Part shown: piece by piece, positions 26,573 to 34,682 of the stretch
How positions within the stretch are numbered: position 1 is the stretch's first letter
How the letters are laid out: every line of letters begins with the position of its first letter
Origin: Streptomyces sp. SKN60
Lineage (GTDB): Bacteria; Actinomycetota; Actinomycetes; Streptomycetales; Streptomycetaceae
Direction: 5' to 3'
Length of the DNA: 64,000 bases
Assembly: GCF_026236535.1 (NCBI RefSeq)
Contig: NZ_JAHTMW010000001.1
Location: 372,001-436,000 of the forward strand
Notes under the pieces: model-generated
Told to the model about the DNA's origin: nothing
The model's database searches: none
What the model saw: only the letters and a program-made list of their open reading frames with translations
Made by a program: the position numbers and the translations under genes

Positions 26573-28615
26573 TTACGGCGCGGGCGGCGCGGAAGAGATG
26601 GCGCGCGCCGCGCGCACCTCCTGCCGGAGCGGGCCGAGCACGCCCTCCTCGTCGCCGCCGAGGTCCGCCCGTACCTCCACGAGCACGTCGCTGGAGCGCA
26701 GCCCGTCCGCCAGCTCCCGCAACTGCTTCTCCACGGCGGCCACCTCGGCCGGTTCGGGCGGTGGAGCGCCGTGGTCGACGCGGATCCGGGCGGCGGTGGT
26801 GGCGTCCACGATCCGTTCGACGGCGATGGCGAGCGGCCACCACGCGGCGGCGAGGTCCCCGGCGGGCGGCGGTTCGGTCAGCGCGCGCTGGAACTCCGAG
26901 CGTACGGAGGACATGTCGCGGTACAGCTTGCGGCGGGCGCGGTGCCGGGCGGTCGGGTCGTCGTTCTGACCGGACAGGGGTGTGGCGAGGGCCGCGGGGG
27001 CGAAGGCCAGGGTCACGTACGCGGCGGTGTCCGCGACCGCGTCGGCGAGCCGGTCCGCGACCCGGGTGTGCCAGGACTCCGGCCACAGCAGATAGCCCGC
27101 GACCAGCGCGATGCCGCAGCCGATCAGCGAGTCGTAGAGCCGTGGCAGGACGAGGTCGAAGCCCTGGTGGTTGAGCAGGTCGGAGAGGAGCAGGATGACC
27201 GGGGTGATGGCGGCGGTCTGGAAGGCGTACCCCTTCGCGGAGAAGGCCGGGATCAGCGCGGCGAGCACCACCATCACCGGCACGTCCCACCATCCGCGCG
27301 GCACCGAGGCGAGCAGCGGCGCGGCGATGACGAGCCCGCCGGCGGTGCCGAGGGCGCGCAGCACCGCGCGCGAGAACACCGAGCCGAAGTCCGGCTTCAG
27401 GACGAACGTGACGGTGAGCGCCACCCAGTACGAGCGGGGCACGGCGATCAGCGACACCAGCGCCTGCGCGAGGCCGATGCACAGCGCGAGCCGCAGGCCG
27501 TAGCGCCAGGAGGCGCCGGAGAGCAGCACGTTGCGGGCGGTGCGCCGGATCCGTACGCGCAGGGCGGCGGGGCGGCCGAGCCGGTCGTCCACGTTGTGCG
27601 GGTCGGGCTCGGTCCGGTGCACGACGCTCGCCGCGTGCCGCAGCGCCGTGTCGACGGCCTTCTCGGAGGGGCGGCGGGCCTCGGGCAGCTTCAGCTCGTA
27701 CGGGCGGCGGCCGGCGCGGTCCCGCTGCCCCTCCCGTCCGACCCTGTCGGCGAGTTCGTGCACGGCGGCCGGGATCTCCGGCGGCAGCGGCCGGTGGAAG
27801 CGGCGGGCCGCGAGATGGGCGGCGGGCGCGGCCTCCAGGAGCGGGATGAGCACGTTGAGCTCGGCGAGCAGCCGCACCAGGGTGGGCGCCCGGCCGTGCT
27901 GCCGGGCACGGCGGGCAAGCACCAGGTCGTAGGACTGGTTGAGCGAGCCGGTGACGGCCTGCCGCTTCTCGTCGTACGCGTCGGTGCCCGCGGCCTCGAA
28001 GAGCTCGGCGACCGCCCGGTAGGTCCCGGCGACCGCCGTCCGCTCCGGCGCGCCACCGCGCAGCGGCCAGCCGAGCAGGGTGAGGGCCAGGACCACGACC
28101 CCGCCGAGCCCGAGCAGCAGCGGCGCCTTCCACCACGGGTCGGGCATCGGCAGACCCGCGCCGACCACCGCGTTGAGCAGGAGCAGCAGGCCGGAGACGG
28201 AGGCGACGGCGCCGATCGACGAGATCATCCCGGAGACCAGCGCGACGAGGGTGAGCGCGGCGACGGCGAGCCAGCCGTGGCCGAAGACCAGGGTGCCGAG
28301 GGTGACGCCGAGGGCGCCGAAGAGCTGCGGTACGGCGATGTTGAAGAACCGCATCCGGTACGCGTCTGCGGTGTCGCCGATGACCCCGGACAGGGCGCCC
28401 ATCGACACCAGCGCCCCGTACGCGGGCTGCCCCGCGGCGAGTCCGGCGGCGAGCGGCGCGGCGAGCGCGATCGAGGCGCGGCCGACGGCCGGCCAGGGCA
28501 CGGGCGTCGGCTGCGGGCGCAGACCGGCGGTCAGCCAGGCGGGCGGGGAGAGCCGTGGGGACTGTTTCGACCGCTCCGATCGCTCCGACCGTTCCGATTG
28601 CGCCGATTTCGCCAT
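26573..28615 (-). CDS. FUSC-family aromatic-acid-type exporter
   Basis: 680 aa. Two membrane blocks (about 45-180 and 365-510), each with several helices, separated and followed by soluble domains; this duplicated layout is the FUSC/YccS type. The second block carries the family core PRSYWVALTVTFVLKPDFGS. Characterised relatives (AaeB) export aromatic carboxylic acids. The N-terminus (1-20) is Ser/Arg/Glu-rich. A TTG or ATG start two codons apart is possible; ATG at 28615 is chosen, with a weak ribosome site. Downstream, an imperfect hairpin near 26500-26545 may end transcription. Confidence 0.83.
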   Translation of the reverse strand: MAKSAQSERSERSERSKQSPRLSPPAWLTAGLRPQPTPVPWPAVGRASIALAAPLAAGLAAGQPAYGALVSMGALSGVIGDTADAYRMRFFNIAVPQLFGALGVTLGTLVFGHGWLAVAALTLVALVSGMISSIGAVASVSGLLLLLNAVVGAGLPMPDPWWKAPLLLGLGGVVVLALTLLGWPLRGGAPERTAVAGTYRAVAELFEAAGTDAYDEKRQAVTGSLNQSYDLVLARRARQHGRAPTLVRLLAELNVLIPLLEAAPAAHLAARRFHRPLPPEIPAAVHELADRVGREGQRDRAGRRPYELKLPEARRPSEKAVDTALRHAASVVHRTEPDPHNVDDRLGRPAALRVRIRRTARNVLLSGASWRYGLRLALCIGLAQALVSLIAVPRSYWVALTVTFVLKPDFGSVFSRAVLRALGTAGGLVIAAPLLASVPRGWWDVPVMVVLAALIPAFSAKGYAFQTAAITPVILLLSDLLNHQGFDLVLPRLYDSLIGCGIALVAGYLLWPESWHTRVADRLADAVADTAAYVTLAFAPAALATPLSGQNDDPTARHRARRKLYRDMSSVRSEFQRALTEPPPAGDLAAAWWPLAIAVERIVDATTAARIRVDHGAPPPEPAEVAAVEKQLRELADGLRSSDVLVEVRADLGGDEEGVLGPLRQEVRAARAISSAPPAP

Positions 28616-28697
28616 GGTCAAACGTTACGGCGGGGACGCGCCGGGTGGCCCGGGGGCCCGGTCAGGTGCGCGGTCGGGTTCTCTGCCGGGTGCCCGG

Positions 28698-28934
28698 TCA
28701 GCTGCGGTAGCCCTCGACCTCGGCCGCCGGGCGGACGGCGGCGGTGTCCGGGTCCTCGCCGAACTCGACCTTGGCGCGGCGCTGCCGCAGCAGGTCCCAG
28801 CACTGGTCGAGCTGGACCTCCAGCTCGGCGAGCCGGGACCGCTCCTCGTCGCGGAGGCCGCCGACGCGCTGGCGCAGGGAGCGTTCCTCCTCGACGAGAG
28901 AGCCGATGTTCTCGAGGATCTCGTCGTTCTCCAT
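28698..28934 (-). CDS. DUF2630 family protein
   Basis: 78 aa, almost wholly coiled-coil (residues about 5-50, with LVEEERSLRQR and RLAELEVQLDQCWDLLRQRR), then a short acidic tail. This matches the DUF2630 family, small actinobacterial proteins of unknown role. It lies 82 bases upstream of the FUSC gene on the same strand, between FUSC and a lipoprotein gene. Confidence 0.8.
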   Translation of the reverse strand: MENDEILENIGSLVEEERSLRQRVGGLRDEERSRLAELEVQLDQCWDLLRQRRAKVEFGEDPDTAAVRPAAEVEGYRS

Positions 28935-29020
28935 GTCTTCCAGCGTGGCCGATCGCCGCCCGCTCCGCGAGGCGGGCGGACGCCGATCGGGTACGCGGGA
29001 CGCGGGACGGGCCGGCGCGC

Positions 29021-29461
29021 TCAGTGCCGCAGCGCCTGGGCGATCTGGGCCTGGGTGGCCCCGGAGAGGGTCCGGTTGCTGCGGGCGGTGCCGGTCTTGG
29101 ACTGCCCCGGCGCCACGCCGTCGATGTTGAGGACGACGGCGTCGAGGAAGTTCCCGTCCGCGTCACGGAAGTTGACCATCACCGTGTAGTCGGCGGCCTT
29201 GTCCGTGGGGTTGGTCGCGGTGATCTCGGCGACCGTGCGGTCCCCGTCCGTGGACGTCGCCCCGGCCTTCACGTCGCCGGTCGCGTTGATCCCGTCCTTG
29301 ACCTCGTCCATCTTCTGCTGCGCGGCCGAGGCCACGGCGGCGGTGGCGGACGAGACGATCTGGCCCGCCTTGTCCGCGGCCTCGTCGCAGCCGGTCAGGG
29401 CGACGGTGAGGGTGAGGGTGAGGGCGGCGGATGCCGTGAGGGCCGTACGACGCCGGCTCAC
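29021..29461 (-). CDS. Small lipoprotein with FxLYD-like domain
   Basis: 146 aa. A signal peptide with lipobox LTGC (Cys25) marks a lipoprotein. Residues about 60-146 form a beta-rich domain of the FxLYD type (ITATNPTDKAADYTVMVNFRD, VAPGQSKTG), usually involved in protein interactions outside the membrane. The start codon overlaps the stop of the upstream membrane-protein gene by four bases, so the two are coupled. Function is unknown. Confidence 0.8.
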   Translation of the reverse strand: MSRRRTALTASAALTLTLTVALTGCDEAADKAGQIVSSATAAVASAAQQKMDEVKDGINATGDVKAGATSTDGDRTVAEITATNPTDKAADYTVMVNFRDADGNFLDAVVLNIDGVAPGQSKTGTARSNRTLSGATQAQIAQALRH

Positions 29462-29898
29462 CAGGTCTCACTCCCGTAGTCCTTGTCCGCCGCCAGCGCC
29501 CAGATGACGAAGACGGACACCGCCATGGAGAACAGCGCCCACCACGGCTGGTACGGCAGGAACAGGAACTGCGCCACGATGTTCAGCGAGGCGAGGGAGA
29601 TACCCGCGATGCGGCCCCACTCGGCGCCCTTGAGGATGCCGGCGCCGGCGATGGCGACGATCACGCCGAGGCAGAGGTGGATCCAGCCCCAGGACGTCAG
29701 GTCGAACTTGAAGACGTAGTCGCCGACGCGCGTGTAGATGTCGTCCTCGGCGATGCCGGCGATGCCCTGGAGGATGTCCATGACGCCGGTGACCAGCATG
29801 AGGACACCGGCGAACATGGTGCCGCCGGACGCCCAGGCGCCGGAGGTCGACTGCTGCGGTTGCCGCGGCTGCTGCGGGGATGCGGTGTTCTGGCTCAT
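29458..29898 (-). CDS. Four-helix membrane protein (DUF7144-like)
   Basis: 146 aa with a 20-residue Pro/Gln-rich N-terminus and four membrane helices (about 27-47, 68-88, 94-112, 116-136). It resembles the actinobacterial membrane family with a SWGWIHLCLGVIVAI motif in helix 2. It overlaps the downstream lipoprotein gene by four bases (ATGA), which suggests a joint task at the membrane. No function is known. The gene is divergent from the Rrf2 regulator. Confidence 0.75.
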   Translation of the reverse strand: MSQNTASPQQPRQPQQSTSGAWASGGTMFAGVLMLVTGVMDILQGIAGIAEDDIYTRVGDYVFKFDLTSWGWIHLCLGVIVAIAGAGILKGAEWGRIAGISLASLNIVAQFLFLPYQPWWALFSMAVSVFVIWALAADKDYGSETW

Positions 29899-29960
29899 GG
29901 GCTCATCGTGGGAGCGTCTGTTCGGTTCCGAACCTTCTGCTGGGCCGTACGAGTGACAGA

Positions 29961-29988
29961 CCTATCCTGGACAGGTAGCATCCAGAAT
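29961..29988. promoter_or_regulatory. Candidate Rrf2 operator upstream of the rrf2-type gene
   Basis: CCTGGACAGG (29966-29975) is followed by TCCAGAAT (29981-29988), the inverse of ATTCTGGA that lies in front of the RidA gene at 30506-30513. The shared CTGGA core in both promoters suggests that one regulator, probably the Rrf2 protein, binds both. Confidence 0.45.
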
Positions 29989-29989
29989 C

Positions 29990-30469
29990 ATGAGGATGAA
30001 CGAGGGTGTGGAGTGGGCGCTGCACAGCTGCCTCAACCTCGCCTGGATCGGCGAGGAGCGGGCGGTCACGGCCGCCCGGCTCGCGGCGTACCACGAACTG
30101 CCCGCGCCCTACCTCAACAAGCAGCTCCAGGCCCTGGTCCGGGCCGGGATCCTGACCTCCGTCTCCGGACCCCGGGGCGGCTTCCGGCTGGCCCGGGCGC
30201 TCGACCGGATCACGCTGATGGACGTGGTCGTGGCGATCGAGGGCCCCGACGAGGCCTTCCGCTGCACCGAGATCATCGGCCAGGGGCCCGGCGCGGTGAC
30301 GACGGGCCGCCCGAGCGCCGAGTGCGCCATCGCCGAGGCGATGGGCCGCGCGGAGCTGGCCTGGCGGCGCGAACTTGCCGCCCGGACCCTGGCCGACGTG
30401 CGCGCACAGGCGGAACGGCGGGCGCCGTCGGCGCCGGACCGGATCCGCCGCTGGTTCGCGGCGACGTGA
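29990..30469 (+). CDS. Rrf2-family transcriptional regulator
   Basis: 159 aa. Residues 1-75 are the Rrf2 winged helix with the recognition helix LPAPYLNKQLQALVRAG and the wing GPRGGFRLAR. The IscR/NsrR-type cluster of three close cysteines is missing; only scattered Cys (13, 90 and 111 by count) remain, so it probably does not bind an iron-sulfur cluster. It is followed 100 bases later by a RidA gene in the same direction, with matching motifs in both upstream regions. Likely target: that gene and itself. Confidence 0.85.
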   Translation: MRMNEGVEWALHSCLNLAWIGEERAVTAARLAAYHELPAPYLNKQLQALVRAGILTSVSGPRGGFRLARALDRITLMDVVVAIEGPDEAFRCTEIIGQGPGAVTTGRPSAECAIAEAMGRAELAWRRELAARTLADVRAQAERRAPSAPDRIRRWFAAT

Positions 30470-30504
30470 GTCGGTGGCGGTGGGCCGGGGTTTCGTCAGC
30501 CCCA

Positions 30505-30522
30505 GATTCTGGACATCCAATA
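30505..30522. promoter_or_regulatory. Candidate operator upstream of the RidA gene
   Basis: ATTCTGGACATCCAATAT lies about 48 bases before the RidA start. It shares ATTCTGGA (inverted) and CTGGACA (direct) with the region in front of the Rrf2 gene. Confidence 0.4.
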
Positions 30523-30569
30523 TCTCGATTACGCACGACTCACTGTTACGGGAAGGAAGTACGTACGTC

Positions 30570-30983
30570 ATGAGCGTTCCGCACACCGACCAGCGCACCA
30601 TCACCAACCCCGCGACCCTGCATGACCCGACGCCCTTCGGCTACAGCCACGCCGTCTCCGCGCCCGGCGAACTCGTCTTCATCGGGGGCCAGTACGCCTC
30701 CGACGCCACCGGCGCGCCCGTCCCCGGCGACTTCGCCGCCCAGGTCGAGCTGTCCCTGACCAACCTCCGGCACGCCCTGGCGGGCGCGGGCCTCGGCTTC
30801 GAGCACGTGGTCCGGCTCGGCTCGTACATCGTCGAGCACGACCTGGCCAAGCTGGAGGTCCTCGGCAAGGCCCTGCACGTCGCCTTCGGCGACCGGCTCC
30901 CGGCGCAGACCCTCAGCGGGGTGGCGGCCCTGGCGCTGCCCGGGATGCTCTTCGAGATCGACGCGGTCGCCGTCCGTCCGTAA
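30570..30983 (+). CDS. RidA family protein
   Basis: 137 aa, the whole YjgF/YER057c/UK114 fold. RidA proteins are trimers that hydrolyse reactive enamine/imine intermediates from PLP enzymes. The family body is seen in GELVFIGGQYASDATG, VELSLTNLRHALAGAG and GVAALALPGMLFEIDAVA; the usual active-site arginine region (about residue 105) is not R-x, so it may belong to an Rid subgroup with another role. The ATG at 30570 has GGAAGGAAG upstream; the open frame extends further but without similarity. A second RidA gene is in the his operon. Confidence 0.85.
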   Translation: MSVPHTDQRTITNPATLHDPTPFGYSHAVSAPGELVFIGGQYASDATGAPVPGDFAAQVELSLTNLRHALAGAGLGFEHVVRLGSYIVEHDLAKLEVLGKALHVAFGDRLPAQTLSGVAALALPGMLFEIDAVAVRP

Positions 30984-31088
30984 CGGGCTGACACGGCGCT
31001 GATCTGATCCACTTGCGGCGGGCGGGGCGGGGGTGTGCCCTGGAGGGTGCACCCTCAGGTGCGCACCGTGCGGGAAAGGAGTTCCGCC

Positions 31089-31493
31089 ATGGCAGCACAC
31101 GCAGCCGCCCCGGCCCGCGGGCAGTTCAGCACTCACGGCTGGGGACTGCCCGTCCTCATCGGCATCAGCTACGGCCTGTACGCCCCGGTCGTCGTCCGGG
31201 ACGGCGGCCCGCTGGCCTGGAGCCAGTTCTGGATCGGTCTGATCAGCGCCGTCGTGCTGGCCGTCGCCATCCACACGCTCCACCGCTACGGCCGGCGGCT
31301 GCGGCGCGAGCTGCACGCGGTCGCCTGGGGCGCCCTCGCCGGCATCGCGCTCGGCTACCTGGTGAGCCTCTCCGGCAAGAGTGTGCTCTCCTCGTCGATG
31401 CTCGGACTGATCACCTGTGGGGTGGTGACCGCCGCCACCTTCTACACCTTCTACACCCACGAGGACGCGGTCGGCCGCCCCGCGCCCTACTGA
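31089..31493 (+). CDS. Small four-helix membrane protein
   Basis: 134 aa, four predicted membrane helices (about 18-35, 45-63, 77-95, 101-119), short charged tail. No family is recognised. The ATG at 31089 has GAAAGGAG nine bases upstream, so the 18-residue upstream extension is dropped. The gene end overlaps the end of the convergent gene at 31487-32020 by seven bases. Confidence 0.65.
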   Translation: MAAHAAAPARGQFSTHGWGLPVLIGISYGLYAPVVVRDGGPLAWSQFWIGLISAVVLAVAIHTLHRYGRRLRRELHAVAWGALAGIALGYLVSLSGKSVLSSSMLGLITCGVVTAATFYTFYTHEDAVGRPAPY

Positions 31494-32020
31494 TCGCCCT
31501 GCCGATCGGTGAGCGTCCGGCGCCGGTAGTAGGCGACGGCCACCGCCGCCAGCAGCAACGGCCAGACGGCGAGCGGCAGATAACACCCGAGGAACAGGGC
31601 CTGCTGGGCCGGGTTCAGCACCGTGCCGTCCCCGGTCGCCAGGCCCGCCGCCTCGGCGTAGGCGGACCAACCGACCGCTGCGAACAGTCCGGCGCTGCCC
31701 ACCAGGGCGGCGCCGGTCGCGATCCGCGCGTCGACCCGTCGCCCGAGGAACACCTCGCCCCAGGGCCGCACCAGGCCGAGCGTCAGGTAGGCGAGCAGCT
31801 CGGAGAGCACGGTCAGGCCGACCATGTACGCGAGCATGCCCGGCTCGGCATCCAGGTACGGCGAGCTCTCGGCGACCGGCAGCCCGAACCCGAGCGCGAG
31901 CCGCCACAGCCCGGCGGGCAGCACGAGCAGCGGCACGGCGTGCGCGGCGAGCACGGCCCAACGGGCGGCGCCGGGCACGGAGTTACGGGCGATGCGCAGC
32001 GGCGCGGTTGTCTTCGGCAT
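31487..32020 (-). CDS. Hypothetical membrane protein
   Basis: 177 aa with four or five membrane helices (about 20-43, 64-85, 99-118, 135-166) and loops with no charged motif. The family is not recognised; DUF-type Streptomyces membrane proteins of this length are common. It is convergent with the 134-aa membrane protein gene and 81 bases before the VOC gene on the same strand. Confidence 0.6.
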   Translation of the reverse strand: MPKTTAPLRIARNSVPGAARWAVLAAHAVPLLVLPAGLWRLALGFGLPVAESSPYLDAEPGMLAYMVGLTVLSELLAYLTLGLVRPWGEVFLGRRVDARIATGAALVGSAGLFAAVGWSAYAEAAGLATGDGTVLNPAQQALFLGCYLPLAVWPLLLAAVAVAYYRRRTLTDRQGDQ

Positions 32021-32101
32021 GCCCCCAGCGTCCCGTCCGGACCCGCCCGGCCGCGTCGCCCGGACGGCCGGTCCGCCTCCGCCGTACGGCGGAGCCCGCT
32101 C

Positions 32102-32473
32102 CTACTGCCCTCGGGGCTTGGTCTGCTGCACCGCCCAGCGGTTGCCGTCCGGGTCGGCGAAGTAGACGAAGGAGCCCCACGGCTGGTCGTCGATCGGGCT
32201 CACGTCGATGCCGCGGCCGGTGAGGTCGGCGTGCGCCTCCTCGATGTCGGTGACGACGACCTGCAGGTTGTCCAGGGAGCCCGGGGCCATCTCGGTGATG
32301 CCCTTGCCGAAGGCGATCGAGCAGGCCGAGCCGGGCGGGGTCATCTGGACGAAGCGGATCTCCTCGCTGACGGTCACGTCGTGGTCGGCGTGGAAGCCGA
32401 CCCGTTCGTAGAAGGCCTTGGCGCGGTCGATGTCGGTGACGGGAACGCCGATCAGCTCCAGCTTGATGTCCAT
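32102..32473 (-). CDS. VOC-family (glyoxalase/dioxygenase-like) protein
   Basis: 123 aa, one vicinal-oxygen-chelate domain made of two beta-alpha-beta-beta-beta modules (VTDIDRAKAFYERVGF, then VTDIEEAHADLTGRGID and YFADPDGNRWAVQQ). The final ADPDGN motif is family-typical. The first metal ligand of glyoxalase I is not evident, so an enzyme or a bleomycin-type binding protein is possible. Starts at 32473 or 32485 are both plausible. Confidence 0.82.
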   Translation of the reverse strand: MDIKLELIGVPVTDIDRAKAFYERVGFHADHDVTVSEEIRFVQMTPPGSACSIAFGKGITEMAPGSLDNLQVVVTDIEEAHADLTGRGIDVSPIDDQPWGSFVYFADPDGNRWAVQQTKPRGQ

Positions 32474-32604
32474 GCCCGCCATCATGCGTCGGGTGGTTGA
32501 GGCCCGCCCGTTGACCTTCCCCCACGGGGAAGGCCCACCGTGGCGGATGCCGGGCCACGGGGCCCGGCACAGGGAGGCTTCGGGCTTCGGGGAGGCTGGG
32601 GACC

Positions 32605-33021
32605 ATGGACGCGCTGCTCACGATCGGCGACTTCGCCCGCGCGACGGGCCTCACGCCCAAGGCCCTGCGCCGCTACGACGAGCTCGGCCTGCTGCGGCCG
32701 GCCCGCGTCGACCCGTTCTCCGGCTACCGGTACTACGCCGGCGAGCAGGTGGAACGGGCCCGTCTGGTGGGCTGGCTGCGGCGGATCGGCATGCCGCTGG
32801 CCGAGATCGGGCGGGTCTGCGCGCGGTACGAGACGGATCCGGCGGGCGCGGCTCGGGCGCGATCCGTGCCACCTCCGTTGTGGCCCTTCGCCCCGTCGGG
32901 GCGACGCGCACCGTGCCACCTCCGTTGCAGCCCTCCGGCCCGCCGGGGCGGCGCTTCTGCCACCTCCGTTGTGGGCATACGTTCCGCAGGGGCTGGGGGT
33001 CCCCCCAGGGCGAAGCCCTAG
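32605..33021 (+). CDS. MerR-family regulator, 3' end replaced by REP sequence
   Basis: 138 aa in the present reading. Residues 1-85 are a sound MerR winged helix (TIGDFARATGLTPKALRRYD, GLLRPARVDPFSGYRYY, GWLRRIGMPLAEIGRVC). From about residue 87 (codon near 32866) the frame enters GTGCCACCTCCGTTG repeats and loses similarity, and it ends at a chance stop at 33019-33021. MerR proteins of this subtype normally go on into a coiled-coil dimer and often an effector or PP2C domain. So the original 3' part is missing, probably by insertion or rearrangement. The DNA-binding half could still be made. Confidence 0.65.
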   Translation: MDALLTIGDFARATGLTPKALRRYDELGLLRPARVDPFSGYRYYAGEQVERARLVGWLRRIGMPLAEIGRVCARYETDPAGAARARSVPPPLWPFAPSGRRAPCHLRCSPPARRGGASATSVVGIRSAGAGGPPRAKP

Positions 33022-33470
33022 GGGGAGGGTGGGCACAACGGACGGCGCCCCTTGCCGGGCCTAGGCTCCCGCGCCTGAACGGTGCGCCAGAGCGCGCCGC
33101 ACTGGTGGTGCGGGTCCAGGCGCAGGTGCGGAACGCGCCCGCATGGGCGCCGTCCCGTGTGCCCACCCGTCCCGCCCCAGCGGGACGAATGCCCACAACG
33201 GGAAACGGCGAAGGCCCACACCCACACGGGAACGGCGAAGGCCCACACCCGCCCGTGCGGGTGGGCACCGCCCCGGCGGGACGGAGGCCCACAGGGGGTG
33301 GGTGGCAGAGGCCATCGCCGCCCGTGCGGGTGGGAACCCGCCCTCGCGGGCGCAGGCCCACGATGGGAACGGCACGGCACAGCCCGTACACGGGGGCATC
33401 GCTCCGGGGAGCGAAGGCCCGCGGCGGGCGCGGGACAGCGGCGCGGGCGCAGCCCGCACCAAAGGGGGCT
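32866..33470. repeat. Cluster of REP-like iterated hairpins
   Basis: About 600 bases with no gene in a plausible frame. Three copies of GTGCCACCTCCGTTG occur at 32866, 32913 and about 32957, spaced 44-47 bases. They are followed by a run of modules in which GTGGGC/GCCCAC arms frame a smaller palindrome: at 33159-33195 (CGTCCCG...CGGGACG), 33261-33292 (CCGCC...GGCGG), 33329-33360 (CCCGC...GCGGG) and about 33396-33420 (CGCTCC...GGAGCG). This is the type of extragenic palindromic cluster reported in Streptomyces. Long open frames here are by-products of the repeat composition. Confidence 0.75.
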
Positions 33471-33479
33471 ACGGCAGCG

Positions 33480-33722
33480 TCAGGAGACGCGCGCTTGGCG
33501 CGGGCGCCATCGCATGCCGTTGACCTGGCCCGGCTCGTCGCCGATGACGTAGCGAACCCGGCGGCCGTGGACGCGGCGGGCGGGGGCGCGGCAGCCGCGG
33601 GGGCGGCAGCCGCGGGCGAGCGGGGCGTGGCGGCGGTCGCTTCCGTCCGCGTGCACGTCGACGGCGCCCCGGGCGATGCGGCCCGGGACGTGCGGCGTGT
33701 CGTGGCGGAAGCGGACGGTCAT
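33480..33722 (-). CDS. trpM: TrpM, small tryptophan biosynthesis modulator
   Basis: 80 aa. The body from residue 33 carries the TrpM signature ARGCRPRGCRAPARRVHG (Cys39, Cys44) and GEPGQVNGMRW near the end; homologues of about 63-80 aa sit between trpC and trpB in the published Streptomyces coelicolor trpCXBA cluster, where trpX/trpM modulates tryptophan and growth. The start at 33722 is six bases after the trpC stop, so the two are co-transcribed. Here no trpB follows; the repeat cluster begins about ten bases past the stop. The N-terminal 30 residues are less conserved. Confidence 0.8.
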   Translation of the reverse strand: MTVRFRHDTPHVPGRIARGAVDVHADGSDRRHAPLARGCRPRGCRAPARRVHGRRVRYVIGDEPGQVNGMRWRPRQARVS

Positions 33723-33728
33723 GCCGGG

Positions 33729-34538
33729 TCAGCCCCGCCCGTGGCGCAGCGCCGGGTGGGCGCCGGCGGCGACCAGGTCGGCGACGGCGGACTTCGGGTC
33801 GCGGCCGGTGACCAAGGACTCGCCGACCAGGACCGCGTCGGCGCCGGCGTTGGCGTACGCGATGAGGTCGTGCGGGCCGCGGACGCCGGACTCGGCGACC
33901 TTGACGATGCCGGCCGGGATCTCGGGCGCGACGCGCTCGAAGGTGGACCGGTCGACCTTGAGGGTCTTGAGGTTGCGCGCGTTGACGCCGATGATGCGGG
34001 CGCCGGCGTCGACGGCCCGCTCGACCTCCTCCTCGTCGTGGACCTCGACCAGCGGCGTGAGGCCGATGGACTCGGCGCGCTCGATGAGGGAGACCAGGGC
34101 CTCCTGCTCGAGGGCGGCGACGATGAGCAGCGCGAGGTCCGCGCCGTAGGCCCGGGCCTCCCAGAGCTGGTACGCGGTGACGATGAAGTCCTTGCGCAGG
34201 ACCGGGATGTCGACGCGGGCGCGCACGGCCTCCAGGTCGGCCAGCGAGCCGCCGAAGCGGCGCTGTTCGGTGAGGACGGAGATGACGGCGGCGCCGCCCG
34301 CCTCGTAGTCGGCGGCGAGGCCGGCCGGGTCGGCGATGGCGGCGAGCGCGCCCTTGGACGGGCTGGAGCGCTTGACCTCGCAGATCACCTTGACGCCGTC
34401 ACCGCGCAGTGCGGCGACGCCGTCCTTGGCCTGCGGCGCCTTGGCGGCGCGCTCCTTGAGCTCGTCGAGGGAGACCCGCGCCTGCCGCTCTGCGAGGTCG
34501 GCGCGGACGCCGTCGATGATCTCGTCGAGCACACTCAC
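33729..34538 (-). CDS. trpC: Indole-3-glycerol phosphate synthase
   Basis: 269 aa, closes the indole ring of tryptophan from CdRP. The TIM-barrel has [13 protein letters not shown] (catalytic Lys), IPVLRKDFI (catalytic Lys/Asp), [10 protein letters not shown] and [11 protein letters not shown], all well conserved. GTG at 34538 is preferred because GGAAGGGGGCC lies about six bases upstream; the longer frame to 34628 is not supported. It lies at the end of the trpE-side gene group on the minus strand, just before trpM. Confidence 0.95.
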   Translation of the reverse strand: MSVLDEIIDGVRADLAERQARVSLDELKERAAKAPQAKDGVAALRGDGVKVICEVKRSSPSKGALAAIADPAGLAADYEAGGAAVISVLTEQRRFGGSLADLEAVRARVDIPVLRKDFIVTAYQLWEARAYGADLALLIVAALEQEALVSLIERAESIGLTPLVEVHDEEEVERAVDAGARIIGVNARNLKTLKVDRSTFERVAPEIPAGIVKVAESGVRGPHDLIAYANAGADAVLVGESLVTGRDPKSAVADLVAAGAHPALRHGRG

Positions 34539-34682
34539 GCGAGAGGCCCCCTTCCGGGACTCGATGAACTTCGATGAACAACGTTCAGCCACGTCGATGG
34601 TATCCGCAGGTGGGCCGCTGACCCGCATCGGTTGACGACGCGTCCCATCTGCTGGGACTTCGCAGGGGTTCCGACCAGGTCC

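Noticed and set aside
32866..33470. CRISPR array
   Set aside because: The 44-47 base spacing of three units is irregular, the units are palindromic with variable loops and no cas gene is near.
33542..33719. Plus-strand continuation of MerR reading HAVDLARLVADDVANPAAVDAA
   Set aside because: It is the reverse reading of trpM; the minus strand holds the recognisable TrpM signature.
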